From Phormidesmis sp963789215 (GTDB taxonomy: Bacteria; Cyanobacteriota; Cyanobacteriia; Phormidesmidales; Phormidesmidaceae): a DNA stretch of 64,000 bases. How positions within the stretch are numbered: position 1 is the first letter of the stretch; each line of letters begins with the position of its first letter. The position numbers and the translations under genes were made by a program. Location: NCBI GenBank assembly GCA_963789215.1, contig CAWBJY010000005.1, positions 124,001 through 188,000 on the forward strand, written 5' to 3'. Under the pieces are notes generated by a model. It was not told the origin of the DNA. It worked only from the letters and a program-made list of their open reading frames with translations, and ran no database searches. Positions 33,745 to 42,896 of this stretch are shown one piece after another.

Positions 33745-34646
33745 ACAGCGATGACGGTGGTAAGGCTCATTTCTTACTGATATTTCTAGATGGCGTTGGG
33801 CTCGGTTCGAGCAGTGATTGCAATCCGCTATCGCAGTCTGACTCTATGCCTTTTCTGCTCAATTTTCTGGGGCAAAAACTGCTGGCAGATGCCTCGCTTA
33901 ACCGTCCGCATGTTCTGCTCAAGCCGATAGATGCAACGCTGGGTGTAAAGGGGTTACCGCAAAGTGCGACTGGGCAAACCTCGATCTACACCGGGCAGAA
34001 CGCGCCTGCTTTTTTGGGACGGCATCAGTCAGGGTTTGCGAATGGGTCTTTGCGATCTTTGATTGATGAATACGGATTGTTTAAGCAGGCGATCGCCTTG
34101 GGTCACACGGCTACTTTAGCCAATGCCTATTCGCCTGAATACTTTTATGCGATCGCCCACCGAAGACGCCGCTACTCGGTTTGCACTTTGCTCAATATGA
34201 CCGCGAATCTTCCTTTTAGAATGCAGTACGAATACGAGAAAGGAGGGGCGATCTTTTGGGATATGACCGGCGAAATGGCGAGGGGATGTCGCTATCCCAT
34301 CTCGTCGCAGGAGGCTGGGAGGCGGTTGGCTAAGCTAAGCGGTGAGTATGGCGTTACTTTATTTGAGAGCTATTTAAGCGACTTTGCGGGCCATGCGCAG
34401 GATCAGGGGCAAGCGGTGAAGTGTTTGCAGCGGATTGATGCGTTTTTAGAGAGTGCGATCGCCCATTTACTGCCAAACGTAACGCTCATTGTGACCAGCG
34501 ACCATGGAAATATAGAAGACATCTCTACTAAACGCCATACTTTTAATAAAGTGCCTTTGCTAGTAGTGGGGCCAAAGGCAAAGGCATTTTCGAGCGTTAA
34601 CAATTTAACCGGTATTACGCCTCAGATTTTGGCGCTGCTAAATTAG
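33741..34646 (+). CDS. Alkaline-phosphatase-superfamily metalloenzyme (phosphomutase-like)
   Basis: The 301-residue protein starts at GTG 33741, overlapping the trmFO stop by 4 bp (GTGA), so it is translationally coupled. Metal-site motifs are LIFLDGVGLG at the N-terminus, ATGQTSIYTGQN with the likely nucleophile, and TSDHGNIEDISTKRHT at the C-terminal end. This is the arrangement of the phosphoglycerate mutase/phosphopentomutase metalloenzyme group. It is shorter than true iPGM (about 510), and the substrate is unknown. The link to tRNA methylation is only by position. Confidence 0.82.
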   Translation: MNSDDGGKAHFLLIFLDGVGLGSSSDCNPLSQSDSMPFLLNFLGQKLLADASLNRPHVLLKPIDATLGVKGLPQSATGQTSIYTGQNAPAFLGRHQSGFANGSLRSLIDEYGLFKQAIALGHTATLANAYSPEYFYAIAHRRRRYSVCTLLNMTANLPFRMQYEYEKGGAIFWDMTGEMARGCRYPISSQEAGRRLAKLSGEYGVTLFESYLSDFAGHAQDQGQAVKCLQRIDAFLESAIAHLLPNVTLIVTSDHGNIEDISTKRHTFNKVPLLVVGPKAKAFSSVNNLTGITPQILALLN

Positions 34647-34657
34647 GCGCAAACAAA

Positions 34658-34698
34658 AAGCCCCCCGCACCGTCTTGAAGGACATATGCGAGGGGCTT
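34658..34698 (-). terminator. Rho-independent terminator of psbA
   Basis: The arms 34658-34669 and 34687-34698 (AAGCCCC... against ...GGGGCTT) pair over 12 positions with one mismatch. On the minus strand the stem is followed by CTTTTTGTTT, giving the T-run for psbA transcripts. It lies between convergent genes, so it may also stop the metalloenzyme transcript. Confidence 0.85.
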
Positions 34699-34776
34699 CT
34701 TAGTCTTAGCGAGTCCGGAACTACCCAACCCGTCAGGCCAGGTAGAAATGACTCACTAATGTATTAGCTGTATCAA

Positions 34777-35859
34777 CTATGCGTTGATGGCAGGAGCGGT
34801 GAGCGCTACAGGAGCAGCTTCGCCAGCAGCCAAGTCAAGCGGGAAGTTGTGAGCGTTGCGCTCGTGCATTACTTCCATACCCAGGTTGGCACGGTTCAAA
34901 ACGTCTGCCCAGCTACCAATCACACGACCCTGTGAGTCGATGATTGACTGGTTGAAGTTGAACCCGTTCAAGTTGAACGCCATCGTGGAAATACCTAAAG
35001 CGGTAAACCAGATGCCGACAACGGGCCAGGCGCCGAGCAAAAAGTGCAAGGAGCGGCTGTTGTTGAACGATGCGTACTGGAAGATCAAACGACCGAAGTA
35101 GCCGTGGGCTGCAACGATGTTGTAAGTCTCTTCCTCTTGGCCAAACTTGTAGCCGTAGTTCTGACTCTCAGTCTCAGTTGTTTCACGAACCAAGCTAGAT
35201 GTCACGAGTGAACCGTGCATCGCAGAGAACAAAGAACCACCGAACACACCGGCTACACCCAACATGTGGAAGGGGTGCATCAAGATGTTGTGCTCTGCTT
35301 GGAACACCAACATGAAGTTGAACGTACCCGAGATACCTAGAGGCATCCCGTCAGAGAATGAACCCTGACCGAGGGGGTAGATCAAGAACACGGCCGTTGC
35401 CGCTGCAACTGGTGCAGAGTAGGCAACGCAAATCCAAGGGCGCATACCGAGGCGGTAAGAAAGCTCCCACTCACGACCCATGTAGCAAAAAACGCCGATG
35501 AGGAAGTGGAAGATTACCAACTGGTAAGGGCCGCCATTGTAAAGCCACTCATCGAGTGAAGCAGCTTCCCAGATGGGGTAGAAGTGAAGACCAATCGCGT
35601 TGGACGAAGGCACAACTGCACCAGAGATGATGTTGTTGCCGTACATCAATGAACCTGCAACAGGCTCACGGATGCCGTCGATGTCAACGGGAGGGGCTGC
35701 GATGAACGCAATCACGAAACAAGCTGTAGCAGCAAGCAATGTCGGGATCATCAGCACGCCGAACCAACCTACGTAGAGGCGGTTGTCGGTGCTTGTAACC
35801 CACTGACAGAACTGCTCCCACAACGTAGCGCTTTGGCGCTGTTGTAGAGTAGTAGTCAT
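34777..35859 (-). CDS. psbA: Photosystem II D1 protein, Glu130 form
   Basis: The 360-residue protein is a complete D1. Functional residues are in place: Tyr161, Asp170, His190, His198, His215, Ser264, His272, and the manganese-cluster ligands His332, Glu333, His337, Asp342 and Ala344, after which the C-terminal 16 residues are removed. Position 130 is Glu (GREWEL), the form associated with high light, instead of Gln. Five membrane helices fit the standard topology. It has its own promoter and terminator. Other psbA copies would be expected elsewhere in the genome. Confidence 0.99.
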   Translation of the reverse strand: MTTTLQQRQSATLWEQFCQWVTSTDNRLYVGWFGVLMIPTLLAATACFVIAFIAAPPVDIDGIREPVAGSLMYGNNIISGAVVPSSNAIGLHFYPIWEAASLDEWLYNGGPYQLVIFHFLIGVFCYMGREWELSYRLGMRPWICVAYSAPVAAATAVFLIYPLGQGSFSDGMPLGISGTFNFMLVFQAEHNILMHPFHMLGVAGVFGGSLFSAMHGSLVTSSLVRETTETESQNYGYKFGQEEETYNIVAAHGYFGRLIFQYASFNNSRSLHFLLGAWPVVGIWFTALGISTMAFNLNGFNFNQSIIDSQGRVIGSWADVLNRANLGMEVMHERNAHNFPLDLAAGEAAPVALTAPAINA

Positions 35860-35931
35860 TATTATTCCGGTAGTTAGGTACGTATGGGCTGAGTGCTTCG
35901 AAAGAAAGCGTTTGGCTCAACCGATATAACT

Positions 35932-35960
35932 AATATAGCTTTTGTAACGGAATATTACAA
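35932..35960 (-). promoter_or_regulatory. psbA sigma-70-type promoter
   Basis: On the minus strand TTGTAA (35955-35960) and TATATT (35932-35937) are separated by exactly 17 bases. The start of transcription would be near 35925, giving a leader of about 65 bases. This spacing and match are the best in the window. Confidence 0.7.
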
Positions 35961-36593
35961 GCGCTCATTATCTTTTCTTCAGGATCTACCTCAAAAGGCA
36001 TAGCGGAATGACATAGCGCTGCTCAGGCTATCGCTTGGAAATCAGGCACTAAAAGCTCGTGACTAACCCTGTTTTTCGAGTTTTTAGCCTAGTGGTTAAA
36101 GCTCGTGTTGGTTGAATAGCGCGATCGCAGCTTCTCGATTAGCGGATAAGTCGGTTTTGTATACTAGGTGCCAGCCCATAGCCAGCAAAAGCAAGTACAC
36201 TTTGGCTAGGAATCTGCGACATCGAATTAGGCGACGTCGATAGTGCAGTGCATCTACAGAGTTGAATACTTTTTACAGGATTGATTACAAGATTGGCTAA
36301 AGCGCGATCGAAAGAAGGCGCCAGCGGTTAGCCAGTTTGCAAAAAGTAGCATTACATCAGCCGGAAGCATCTACAGACTGTTCGTATACAAAGAAAGCAA
36401 ATTATTTCGACTATCTACTTTGAACCTATATAGAAAATTTACACAAAAGAGATTTGTGTAGGTTGAAAGGCGTCTTCTCGCATAGAGTTGGCGCAATCGG
36501 GTTAGTTTGCAAGGCGTAGCATACAAAGCGTGGAATCTTGAGCTTAAAACGCTATCAGGTTTGCCACTCAAGCAGAGTATAAAATTTCAGAAC
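35961..36593. other. Gene-less spacer upstream of the psbA and fusion-protein genes
   Basis: No gene or RNA is recognised in about 630 bases between the psbA promoter and the next start. Two related stretches, GTTAGCCAGTTTGCAAAAAG near 36329 and GTTAGTTTGCAAGGCGTAGC near 36500, form an imperfect direct repeat about 170 bases apart. Psb gene control elements may lie at the left end. One HIP1 octamer is near 36121. Confidence 0.4.
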
Positions 36594-38777
36594 ATGAACT
36601 TAGAAAACCGGCAGGCTCGGCGCACAGACGCTTGGATTGATTTTGAGAAAGCGCTGCTTGATGGAGTAGACAGCCGCGAGACAGTTTCAGCAATTCTTGA
36701 AAAAGTTCAGGCATGGACAGGCGGACAGCCGTTTTTGACTCGGCTGCTATGCGACTATGTGCTAGCCGCATCAGGTGCGATCGCCCGAAAGAAAGATCCC
36801 ACCATTGTCGATACCCTCGTCAGACAAAAAATTATCGGCAACTGGAAAAGAAACAAAGCTGCTAATCACTTTAAGCAAATTCAAAAGACGCTTTTAGACT
36901 ACGAAATTAGAGACTCGCTGCTAATTTTGTATCTTCAGGTATTAAAGAGAGACAGCGTTGCCAAAAAAGACAGCGCCGAGCAGGCTCTGCTGCTTCGAAC
37001 CGGACTCATTCGGGTAAAAAACAACCGATTGAGCCTAGGCAATGCGATCTACCCAGCTATTTTCGATGAAGCCTGGATTGAACGGCAGCTACCAGGCATC
37101 ACCCGGCCCGTCTCTATTGTTAAAACATCTCCCAGCTTATTAGAAAAAACCAATCCTCAATTCCGTAGCGCAAAGTCTTCTCAAGTTCAGCCTGCATCGA
37201 GAAGAATGCCTATGTCTTTAGGCAAAAATCTTTTGCTCGCCTGCGCACTAGCTACGACTATATTCGTCGTGCTGTTTTACATGCAAAGGCAAAACCAAGA
37301 GGCTACTGGCCAGTCAGAGGCTAGAGGACTCACAAATTTTCCCGCTAGCGCCAGCCAGAGCCTTGTTCAACTGACGATGCTAGGCGACACCTTCAGTGGC
37401 TACAGCACCTTCCGCAACGCTGAGTTTCAGTCCGTTCTGCAAACGGCAGATATCGAGGTCAGCTACGCTAACGAATTTGACCAAGCGCTAAGAGCCCAAA
37501 AGCTCAGCGAGGGCAAAGCCGATCTGATTGTAACGACCCTAGATCAGTTTTTGCAGCAGCAGCCTCAAGGGAAAATCGTCGGCTTGCTCGATCGAACTAT
37601 TGGTGCAGATGCGGTCGTCCTGAATACTAAGCAGTACGCCCAGCTTACCTCTTTACTCGACCTAGACCAGCTAGTGCAGCAGGCCAAGAATAAAGGCGAA
37701 AAGCTCAGCATCGCCTACGCTGCCGATACGCCCAGTGAGTACTTAGCGCTAGTGCTAGATACTCAGTTCGACACCTTTAATCTGTCAGATTTTACGCTCA
37801 AGCCCGTTGCCGAGGCGTCAGAAGCCTGGCGTTTGATGCAAGATCCAAAAGAGCAAGTCGCGATCGCAGTTCTTTGGGAGCCATACGTCACCCAAGCTCG
37901 TCAGCAAGGCTACAGCGTCGTCCTCTCCAGCAAAGATGCGCCTGTCATCGTTGATGTATTAGTGGCATCCAACAAACTTATTCAGGCTAATCCAGATGCT
38001 ATTTCACAGCTACTAGAAAAATACTATCGCCAGATTGACGCCAATATTAGAGACGCAACTCAGCTTCAAACTCAAGTAGCCGAAGATGGCAATCTTTCAG
38101 TAGACGATGCCGCTACCATCATCAACGGCATTGATTTTTTTACGGCCACCGAAGCCAAAAACTGGCTGTCTGACGGCACCTTGACTAGACGAATCGAATC
38201 TACGGCTGCAATTTTGACCCTTTCAAACCGTCTGGAGGGGATCCCCGTGGACTCTACCAATCTGTACTCCAAGCAGTTTGTTGTAGAAGCAGCCAACAAC
38301 ACCCAAGCGCTGATTAATCTCATTAAAACAGACAATCCGGAGCTAGCCGCTAAACTAGCAGGTACTAGCCCCACCGTATTGCCTACAAAGCAATCCTCTG
38401 CCAGCACAGCCAACCTAGGCACAGACATCGGCAACTTCCAGGTTCGCGGACAGGTTAGCTTTAACCGAGACTCAGCGCAGCTAACCACAGAAGGGAAACA
38501 AACGCTCGCTCAGCTCGCCAACGAGCTACAAGATTTTAACGAAGAAACAATTCAAGTTCGCGTGATTGGCCATACCTCTCGCAGCGGTGATGCCAAAATG
38601 AACCTAGCGCTCAGCCAGCAGCGAGCTGCCATTGTTGCAGAGCAGCTACGAGCACAAGGGGTCAAGCTCACCGTTCTCTCCGAAGGTAAAGGCTTCAATG
38701 AATCGCTACCGAATACGCCGCCCGAAGCCCCCGAAAATCAAAGAACAGAAGTTCGTCTGATTAGAATCAACTCGTAG
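36594..38777 (+). CDS. Transmembrane fusion: STAND-type tail, substrate-binding domain, OmpA domain
   Basis: I take the ATG at 36594 (727 residues). Residues 1-165 resemble the C-terminal part of cyanobacterial AAA-like/STAND proteins (WTGGQPFLTRLLCDY, then LLLRTGLIRVKNNRLSLGNAIY, a winged-helix-like block). One membrane segment follows at about 207-228. The outer part begins with an NMT1/TauA-like substrate-binding domain (about 245-560, with KADLIVTTLDQF and AVLWEPYV) and ends with an OmpA domain (about 610-725: NRDSAQLTTEG, RVIGHTSRSG, LALSQQRAAIVAEQL) that would hold peptidoglycan. It may sense a small solute and signal inward; this is inference. The ATPase half of the N-terminal module is missing. 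Confidence 0.75.
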   Translation: MNLENRQARRTDAWIDFEKALLDGVDSRETVSAILEKVQAWTGGQPFLTRLLCDYVLAASGAIARKKDPTIVDTLVRQKIIGNWKRNKAANHFKQIQKTLLDYEIRDSLLILYLQVLKRDSVAKKDSAEQALLLRTGLIRVKNNRLSLGNAIYPAIFDEAWIERQLPGITRPVSIVKTSPSLLEKTNPQFRSAKSSQVQPASRRMPMSLGKNLLLACALATTIFVVLFYMQRQNQEATGQSEARGLTNFPASASQSLVQLTMLGDTFSGYSTFRNAEFQSVLQTADIEVSYANEFDQALRAQKLSEGKADLIVTTLDQFLQQQPQGKIVGLLDRTIGADAVVLNTKQYAQLTSLLDLDQLVQQAKNKGEKLSIAYAADTPSEYLALVLDTQFDTFNLSDFTLKPVAEASEAWRLMQDPKEQVAIAVLWEPYVTQARQQGYSVVLSSKDAPVIVDVLVASNKLIQANPDAISQLLEKYYRQIDANIRDATQLQTQVAEDGNLSVDDAATIINGIDFFTATEAKNWLSDGTLTRRIESTAAILTLSNRLEGIPVDSTNLYSKQFVVEAANNTQALINLIKTDNPELAAKLAGTSPTVLPTKQSSASTANLGTDIGNFQVRGQVSFNRDSAQLTTEGKQTLAQLANELQDFNEETIQVRVIGHTSRSGDAKMNLALSQQRAAIVAEQLRAQGVKLTVLSEGKGFNESLPNTPPEAPENQRTEVRLIRINS

Positions 38778-38889
38778 AAGTACCTCTTGAGAGTCGCCCA
38801 TAATCAAAACATGGTGAGCTATCGCCCAACCTATCGCCACTAAAATTAACTACCGCTAGTCTAACCACAGCCATCCGTACCGTTATGTT

Positions 38890-39561
38890 CTAGCTAGGCG
38901 ACTTTTCGTCTTCTAAAATGCCCTCGCCTTTAACAAACCAGGAAACGCCAAAAGCAATAACTGCAACTGATTCGAGCCAGAACACCGGATCGAGATCGGC
39001 AAAAGCAGCGGTTATGCTGTCGGGTAAAACGGCGAGTAGCGCGATCGCTACTAAAGCCCAAACAATCAAATACCCACACACTCGATATACCCGGTTTCGC
39101 TGTAGCTTGCGCGGCGTTGGCGGTTGACTCGGATCGCTTTTGGTAAATAGGAATAAAGAGAAATAGGCCAGCGTCGCAAAGTACAAAGTCGCAAATAAAA
39201 CGTGAAGCTTTCCCACCGTTGAGGCTAACGCCGTTGGGTCTACTGGCGTGGTTGGAAATAGCGCTGTGCCAATAACGCAGACAGCGGCGATATTTCCGGC
39301 CAAATCGTCTTTTTTGCCATAGCCCTTATAAGAAAAGAGAAAAACTCCCATCGCGCACAGCGTGCCAACAAAGACATCGCCCATCCCGGTGTAGTAGTAA
39401 TCGCTTACCGTCTCCTGTAGCCCAGTTTTAAAGATTAGCCCGCCGCCAATGGCCAAAACGAAAGGCAGCGCCATTCCCAAACAGCCCACCGCCTTACGCA
39501 GCATCAAGTAAGAAACCACCAAGCGGTTGTTAAAGGGGTTGCCTGAAGGTTTATAAGTCAT
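38890..39561 (-). CDS. Uncharacterised multipass membrane protein
   Basis: Starting from ATG 39561 gives 223 residues with about seven hydrophobic segments. Noticeable features are SDYYYTGMGDVFVGTLCAMG, KLHVLFATLYFATLAYFSLF and a basic loop PTPRKLQRNRVYRV. The layout resembles DUF998-like membrane proteins, but I cannot assign a family with confidence. A role in the cytoplasmic membrane is all that is supported. It stands 57 bp downstream of the EamA transporter on the same strand, so it may belong to that operon. Confidence 0.65.
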   Translation of the reverse strand: MTYKPSGNPFNNRLVVSYLMLRKAVGCLGMALPFVLAIGGGLIFKTGLQETVSDYYYTGMGDVFVGTLCAMGVFLFSYKGYGKKDDLAGNIAAVCVIGTALFPTTPVDPTALASTVGKLHVLFATLYFATLAYFSLFLFTKSDPSQPPTPRKLQRNRVYRVCGYLIVWALVAIALLAVLPDSITAAFADLDPVFWLESVAVIAFGVSWFVKGEGILEDEKSPS

Positions 39562-39617
39562 GCCATTAACCAATGCTTTGCGTACTCAGATTATCGCAGC
39601 CATTGCCGCCCGTCGCG

Positions 39618-40487
39618 CTATCTTTTGAGCCGAGTAAACATTCCGTTCGCGATCGCCACACTCAGCAAAATCAGCAAACCACCGCCCAGCATTGAAACCG
39701 TTACCGCCTCACCGAGTAGCAAAGCCCCCCAGGCGATCGCAAATAGTGGAATTAAGTAAGTCACCGTCAGCACCCGAGTAGAGCCAATACTTTGCAACAA
39801 ACGAAAAAAGAGAATATAGGCCAGCGCAGTAGAAAACCCAGCTAGCCCAAACACTGAGGCCACTACTGACCAAGAAGGCGTCTGCGTCGGCACGGTAAAC
39901 GGCAGCGCCGGAAGTAGCCATATAGCTGCCCCTAGCTGGCTACCCGCTGCGATCGCTAAAGGCCGCACGCCGACTAAAGCCTTCGCCGCATACGGAGACG
40001 AAATCGCATACATCACTGAGGCCAGCAGCCCAGCACCGACCGCCATCAAAAAAGCAGAGGTCACCGTTGCCTTAAACCCCACCAGCACCACTACGCCCAC
40101 AAACCCCAACCCCAAACTCGCCACCTGAACTTGAGTCAACCGCTCCTTTAGCCAAACCGCTGCAACCATCGCCCCAAACAGCGGCGTTGTAGCATTCAAA
40201 ATAGAGGTAAATCCAGCTGGCAAAGATAGCGTTGCAAACGAAATCAGCGTAAACGGAGCAGCCGATCCCAGCCCGCCTACTATCAGCATTACCAGCCAGT
40301 GCTTGCGAATTTCTGGCCACAGCCCTAGCCGAACAATCAGCGGCAGCAACAGCAGCACCGTCAAAGACACCCTGATCTCAATTAGCCACACCGGCCCTAG
40401 CACCGGAGCTGCCACCCGCATAAACAAAAACGACCCACCCCACAGCGCCGACAACAACAACAGCGCCAGCGCGTCCGAAAGTTTCAT
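39618..40487 (-). CDS. EamA/DMT-family transporter
   Basis: The 289-residue protein has ten predicted membrane helices in two repeats, each with an EamA pattern (ALWGGSFLFMRVAAPVLGP, then PLFAIAWGALLLGEAVT). Drug/metabolite transporters of this size export amino acids, metabolites or toxic compounds. The ATG is 3 bp after the stop of the upstream Ada-like gene, so both are surely one operon. The substrate cannot be inferred. Confidence 0.85.
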   Translation of the reverse strand: MKLSDALALLLLSALWGGSFLFMRVAAPVLGPVWLIEIRVSLTVLLLLPLIVRLGLWPEIRKHWLVMLIVGGLGSAAPFTLISFATLSLPAGFTSILNATTPLFGAMVAAVWLKERLTQVQVASLGLGFVGVVVLVGFKATVTSAFLMAVGAGLLASVMYAISSPYAAKALVGVRPLAIAAGSQLGAAIWLLPALPFTVPTQTPSWSVVASVFGLAGFSTALAYILFFRLLQSIGSTRVLTVTYLIPLFAIAWGALLLGEAVTVSMLGGGLLILLSVAIANGMFTRLKR

Positions 40488-40490
40488 GCT

Positions 40491-41360
40491 CTAATCCTGA
40501 TGAATCTGACCCGCTTCCCAGCCCGAAATCGCCCACTTTCTGTCTACGCCCCAGCGATAGCCACCTAGCTCGCCCGAAGCTCGAATTACCCGATGGCAGG
40601 GAATCAAATATCCTACCGGATTACGACCTACCGCCGTACCTACCGCGCGCGCCGCTGTCGGTCGGTCTATCGACTCGGCCAATCCTTTGTAGGTGACCTG
40701 TCCGCCAAACGGAATTCGCAACAGCGCCCGCCATACCTGAATTTGAAAGTTTGTTCCTTTGACATAAATCGCCAGCGGACTCTCTTTTTCGGCAGTGAGT
40801 GTCTTGGCCGTTAGGGTGAAAACGCGATCGCAAATCTCCCTCGTCTTATCCAAATCAAACACCAGATCGGCCCCTGGCCACTCAGCTCGCAAATAGCGCT
40901 CAGTAATGCGTTTAGGGCTTTCATCCACATCGCTCAAAAAATACAAATTACAAATCCCACGCGCCGTCTTAGCAATCAAACAGCGACCAAACGGCGTTTG
41001 ATGAATTCCACAGAAAATTCGCAGCCCTGCCCCACCCGTTTTATATTCTCCTGGAGACATCGCCTCCAAGGAAACAAACAAATCATGCAGCCGCCCCGGA
41101 CTAGAAAGACCTACCTCGTGCGTTAGCGCCATCAGGCTCTGCGTTTTGTCGATGTTCGCTTTTGCATATTCAACCGTTACATACTGCAAAAAGCGCTTCG
41201 GGCTAACGCCTGCCCACTGCGTAAACAGTCGCTGAAAATGATGTTTGCTCAGGTGTACATGAGCGGCGATCGCCTCTAAATCTGGCTGCTCTAAATGATG
41301 CTTGTGGATGAAGGCGATCGCCGCCGCCATCTGCTCATAGGTTCTGCTATCGTAAATCAT
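40491..41360 (-). CDS. Ada-like AraC regulator / O6-alkylguanine-DNA alkyltransferase
   Basis: The 289-residue protein joins an AraC-type HTH domain (about 10-105; LEAIAAHVHLSKHHFQRLFTQWAGVSPKRFLQ) to a methyltransferase domain (about 115-285). The acceptor Cys is in IPCHRVI (Cys255). The N-terminal zinc domain of E. coli Ada, which senses methylphosphotriesters, is absent, so activation by that route is not expected. The protein still should repair O6-methylguanine and might regulate its own operon with the EamA transporter. Confidence 0.88.
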   Translation of the reverse strand: MIYDSRTYEQMAAAIAFIHKHHLEQPDLEAIAAHVHLSKHHFQRLFTQWAGVSPKRFLQYVTVEYAKANIDKTQSLMALTHEVGLSSPGRLHDLFVSLEAMSPGEYKTGGAGLRIFCGIHQTPFGRCLIAKTARGICNLYFLSDVDESPKRITERYLRAEWPGADLVFDLDKTREICDRVFTLTAKTLTAEKESPLAIYVKGTNFQIQVWRALLRIPFGGQVTYKGLAESIDRPTAARAVGTAVGRNPVGYLIPCHRVIRASGELGGYRWGVDRKWAISGWEAGQIHQD

Positions 41361-41467
41361 GATCTTCTAGCTCTAACCTAACGCTAGCAGCAGTGTATAG
41401 GGGCAAGGCGATTAGCCACCACCCGCTTCTTGCTAAAAACTTACAGGCTCCCATTAAAGAGAACGGT

Positions 41468-42826
41468 TCAATAGTCTTCCAACCTCTGACAAATAACAGC
41501 GAACAGCGGTCTCTGTTCTACTCTTACGCTCATGCAGTCCATCTGCAATTCTCGCAAACTATCTAGCTTCTTTACCAAAGCCAAGTCGCCTTCATTCACA
41601 GCACAGCGATCCAACAAATCTTCCAACAAACAGCCAAAAGCCCGCACTTCTAATCGCTCTAACCGTTGACCCACAGCGCTACCCACATTGTAAAAAGAAG
41701 CCGCTCCAAAATCTCCCAGCAAGCTTTCTCCTTTTTCATTGATTAAAATATTATGCGCATACAAATCGCCATGCATAATTCCTTGCGCGTGAAGGTGCCG
41801 GGCCGCCGTCGCAATTCCCCGCACAATCCGCAGTACTACCGGTAAAGAAAACTGAGTATCCGCCGCATAAGTATCTCTGGTACAGGTCTTTAAACTAGGC
41901 GGGTCGCCTAAGTTCTTATACTCAGCCGATACAAAAGAGAATACAAGTCCTGCTTTACTCTCAGCCTGCAGCTTACCCAACACGCTCACCAAATTAGGAT
42001 GCGTTCCTGCTGCGATACAAGCTCGCATCTCATCTAGCGGCAGTCCATCGCTCGTAATCTCTCCTTTAAACAGCTTAATAGCCACATCCGTTTCGCCTGC
42101 TGCCGTTTTCCACAGGCCTTTATAAATAACGCCCGACGCGCCCTGACCCAAAACCTCACCAAAGGTCAGCTCGCGCTCATCAATCAGCCGAAGTTTTGCT
42201 GGCTGTTCGCCTAGTTGTTTGTTCGGTTGTTTGCTCAACTGTTTGCGCGTAAATCCATCCGTCTCTGCGCAGAACGGATTGCCCGCATAGGCCAGCCAGG
42301 ACAGCCGAGGCAATGCAACCAGCTTAGGCGGCAACGCGCTCAGGTAGTTAGCCGACAGTCGTATCAGCTCTAAACGCTCGCAGTTAGCTAGCTCATCCGG
42401 CAAAGTCTGAAGTTGGTTTCCAGCTAGCATGAGCTTTTGGAGTTTGCTTAGCCGACCAATCCCTATCGGTAGCTGCTCAATGCGGTTATTCGTCAAAATT
42501 AGCCAGCGAATACTCTCGGAAAGTTCATTTACCCGTTTAATCTGATTGTTCTTAAAGCTCACCATCGAGAGCGCCGGGCACTTTGCCAAAACCGCCGGAA
42601 AGGTTTCGAATGCATTTGCATTGAAAAACGCAATTTTCAGCTTCTTTAATCGCCAAAAGTCCTCCGGCAGCTCGCTCAGTCGATTGCCCGACAAATTCAA
42701 AAACTCTAGAGAATCTGCCAGCTCCAAAATTTCTCTAGGAAACTCACTTAGCCCAGCCGATAGCTTCAAAGAAGTCTGTCCTGCCATCCGCCCAGACTTC
42801 AGCAACTCCAAAGTTTCCATACTCAA
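41468..42826 (-). CDS. LRR-containing protein kinase
   Basis: The 452-residue protein has N-terminal leucine-rich repeats (about 15-200: FLNLSGNRLSELPEDF, LMLAGNQLQTLPDEL and others). A kinase domain follows at about 220-450. Glycine loop LGQGASGVIYKG, lysine in VAIKLFKG, catalytic HGDLYAHNIL and LGDFGAAS are all present, so activity is likely; HGD replaces the common HRD. No membrane segment is seen. The LRR sensor plus kinase layout is like eukaryotic receptors but soluble. Start may be Met1 or Met3. Target unknown. Confidence 0.85.
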   Translation of the reverse strand: MSMETLELLKSGRMAGQTSLKLSAGLSEFPREILELADSLEFLNLSGNRLSELPEDFWRLKKLKIAFFNANAFETFPAVLAKCPALSMVSFKNNQIKRVNELSESIRWLILTNNRIEQLPIGIGRLSKLQKLMLAGNQLQTLPDELANCERLELIRLSANYLSALPPKLVALPRLSWLAYAGNPFCAETDGFTRKQLSKQPNKQLGEQPAKLRLIDERELTFGEVLGQGASGVIYKGLWKTAAGETDVAIKLFKGEITSDGLPLDEMRACIAAGTHPNLVSVLGKLQAESKAGLVFSFVSAEYKNLGDPPSLKTCTRDTYAADTQFSLPVVLRIVRGIATAARHLHAQGIMHGDLYAHNILINEKGESLLGDFGAASFYNVGSAVGQRLERLEVRAFGCLLEDLLDRCAVNEGDLALVKKLDSLRELQMDCMSVRVEQRPLFAVICQRLEDY

Positions 42827-42896
42827 CGCTCAAACTCTAAAACAGCATATAAACCTACCCTTGCGCAGATAACCGGCATCTCTAGCACTCACGGTA

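Noticed and set aside
36507..36593. N-terminal extension of the fusion protein from TTG 36507
   Set aside because: The added 29 residues are not domain-like, and an ATG is available at 36594.
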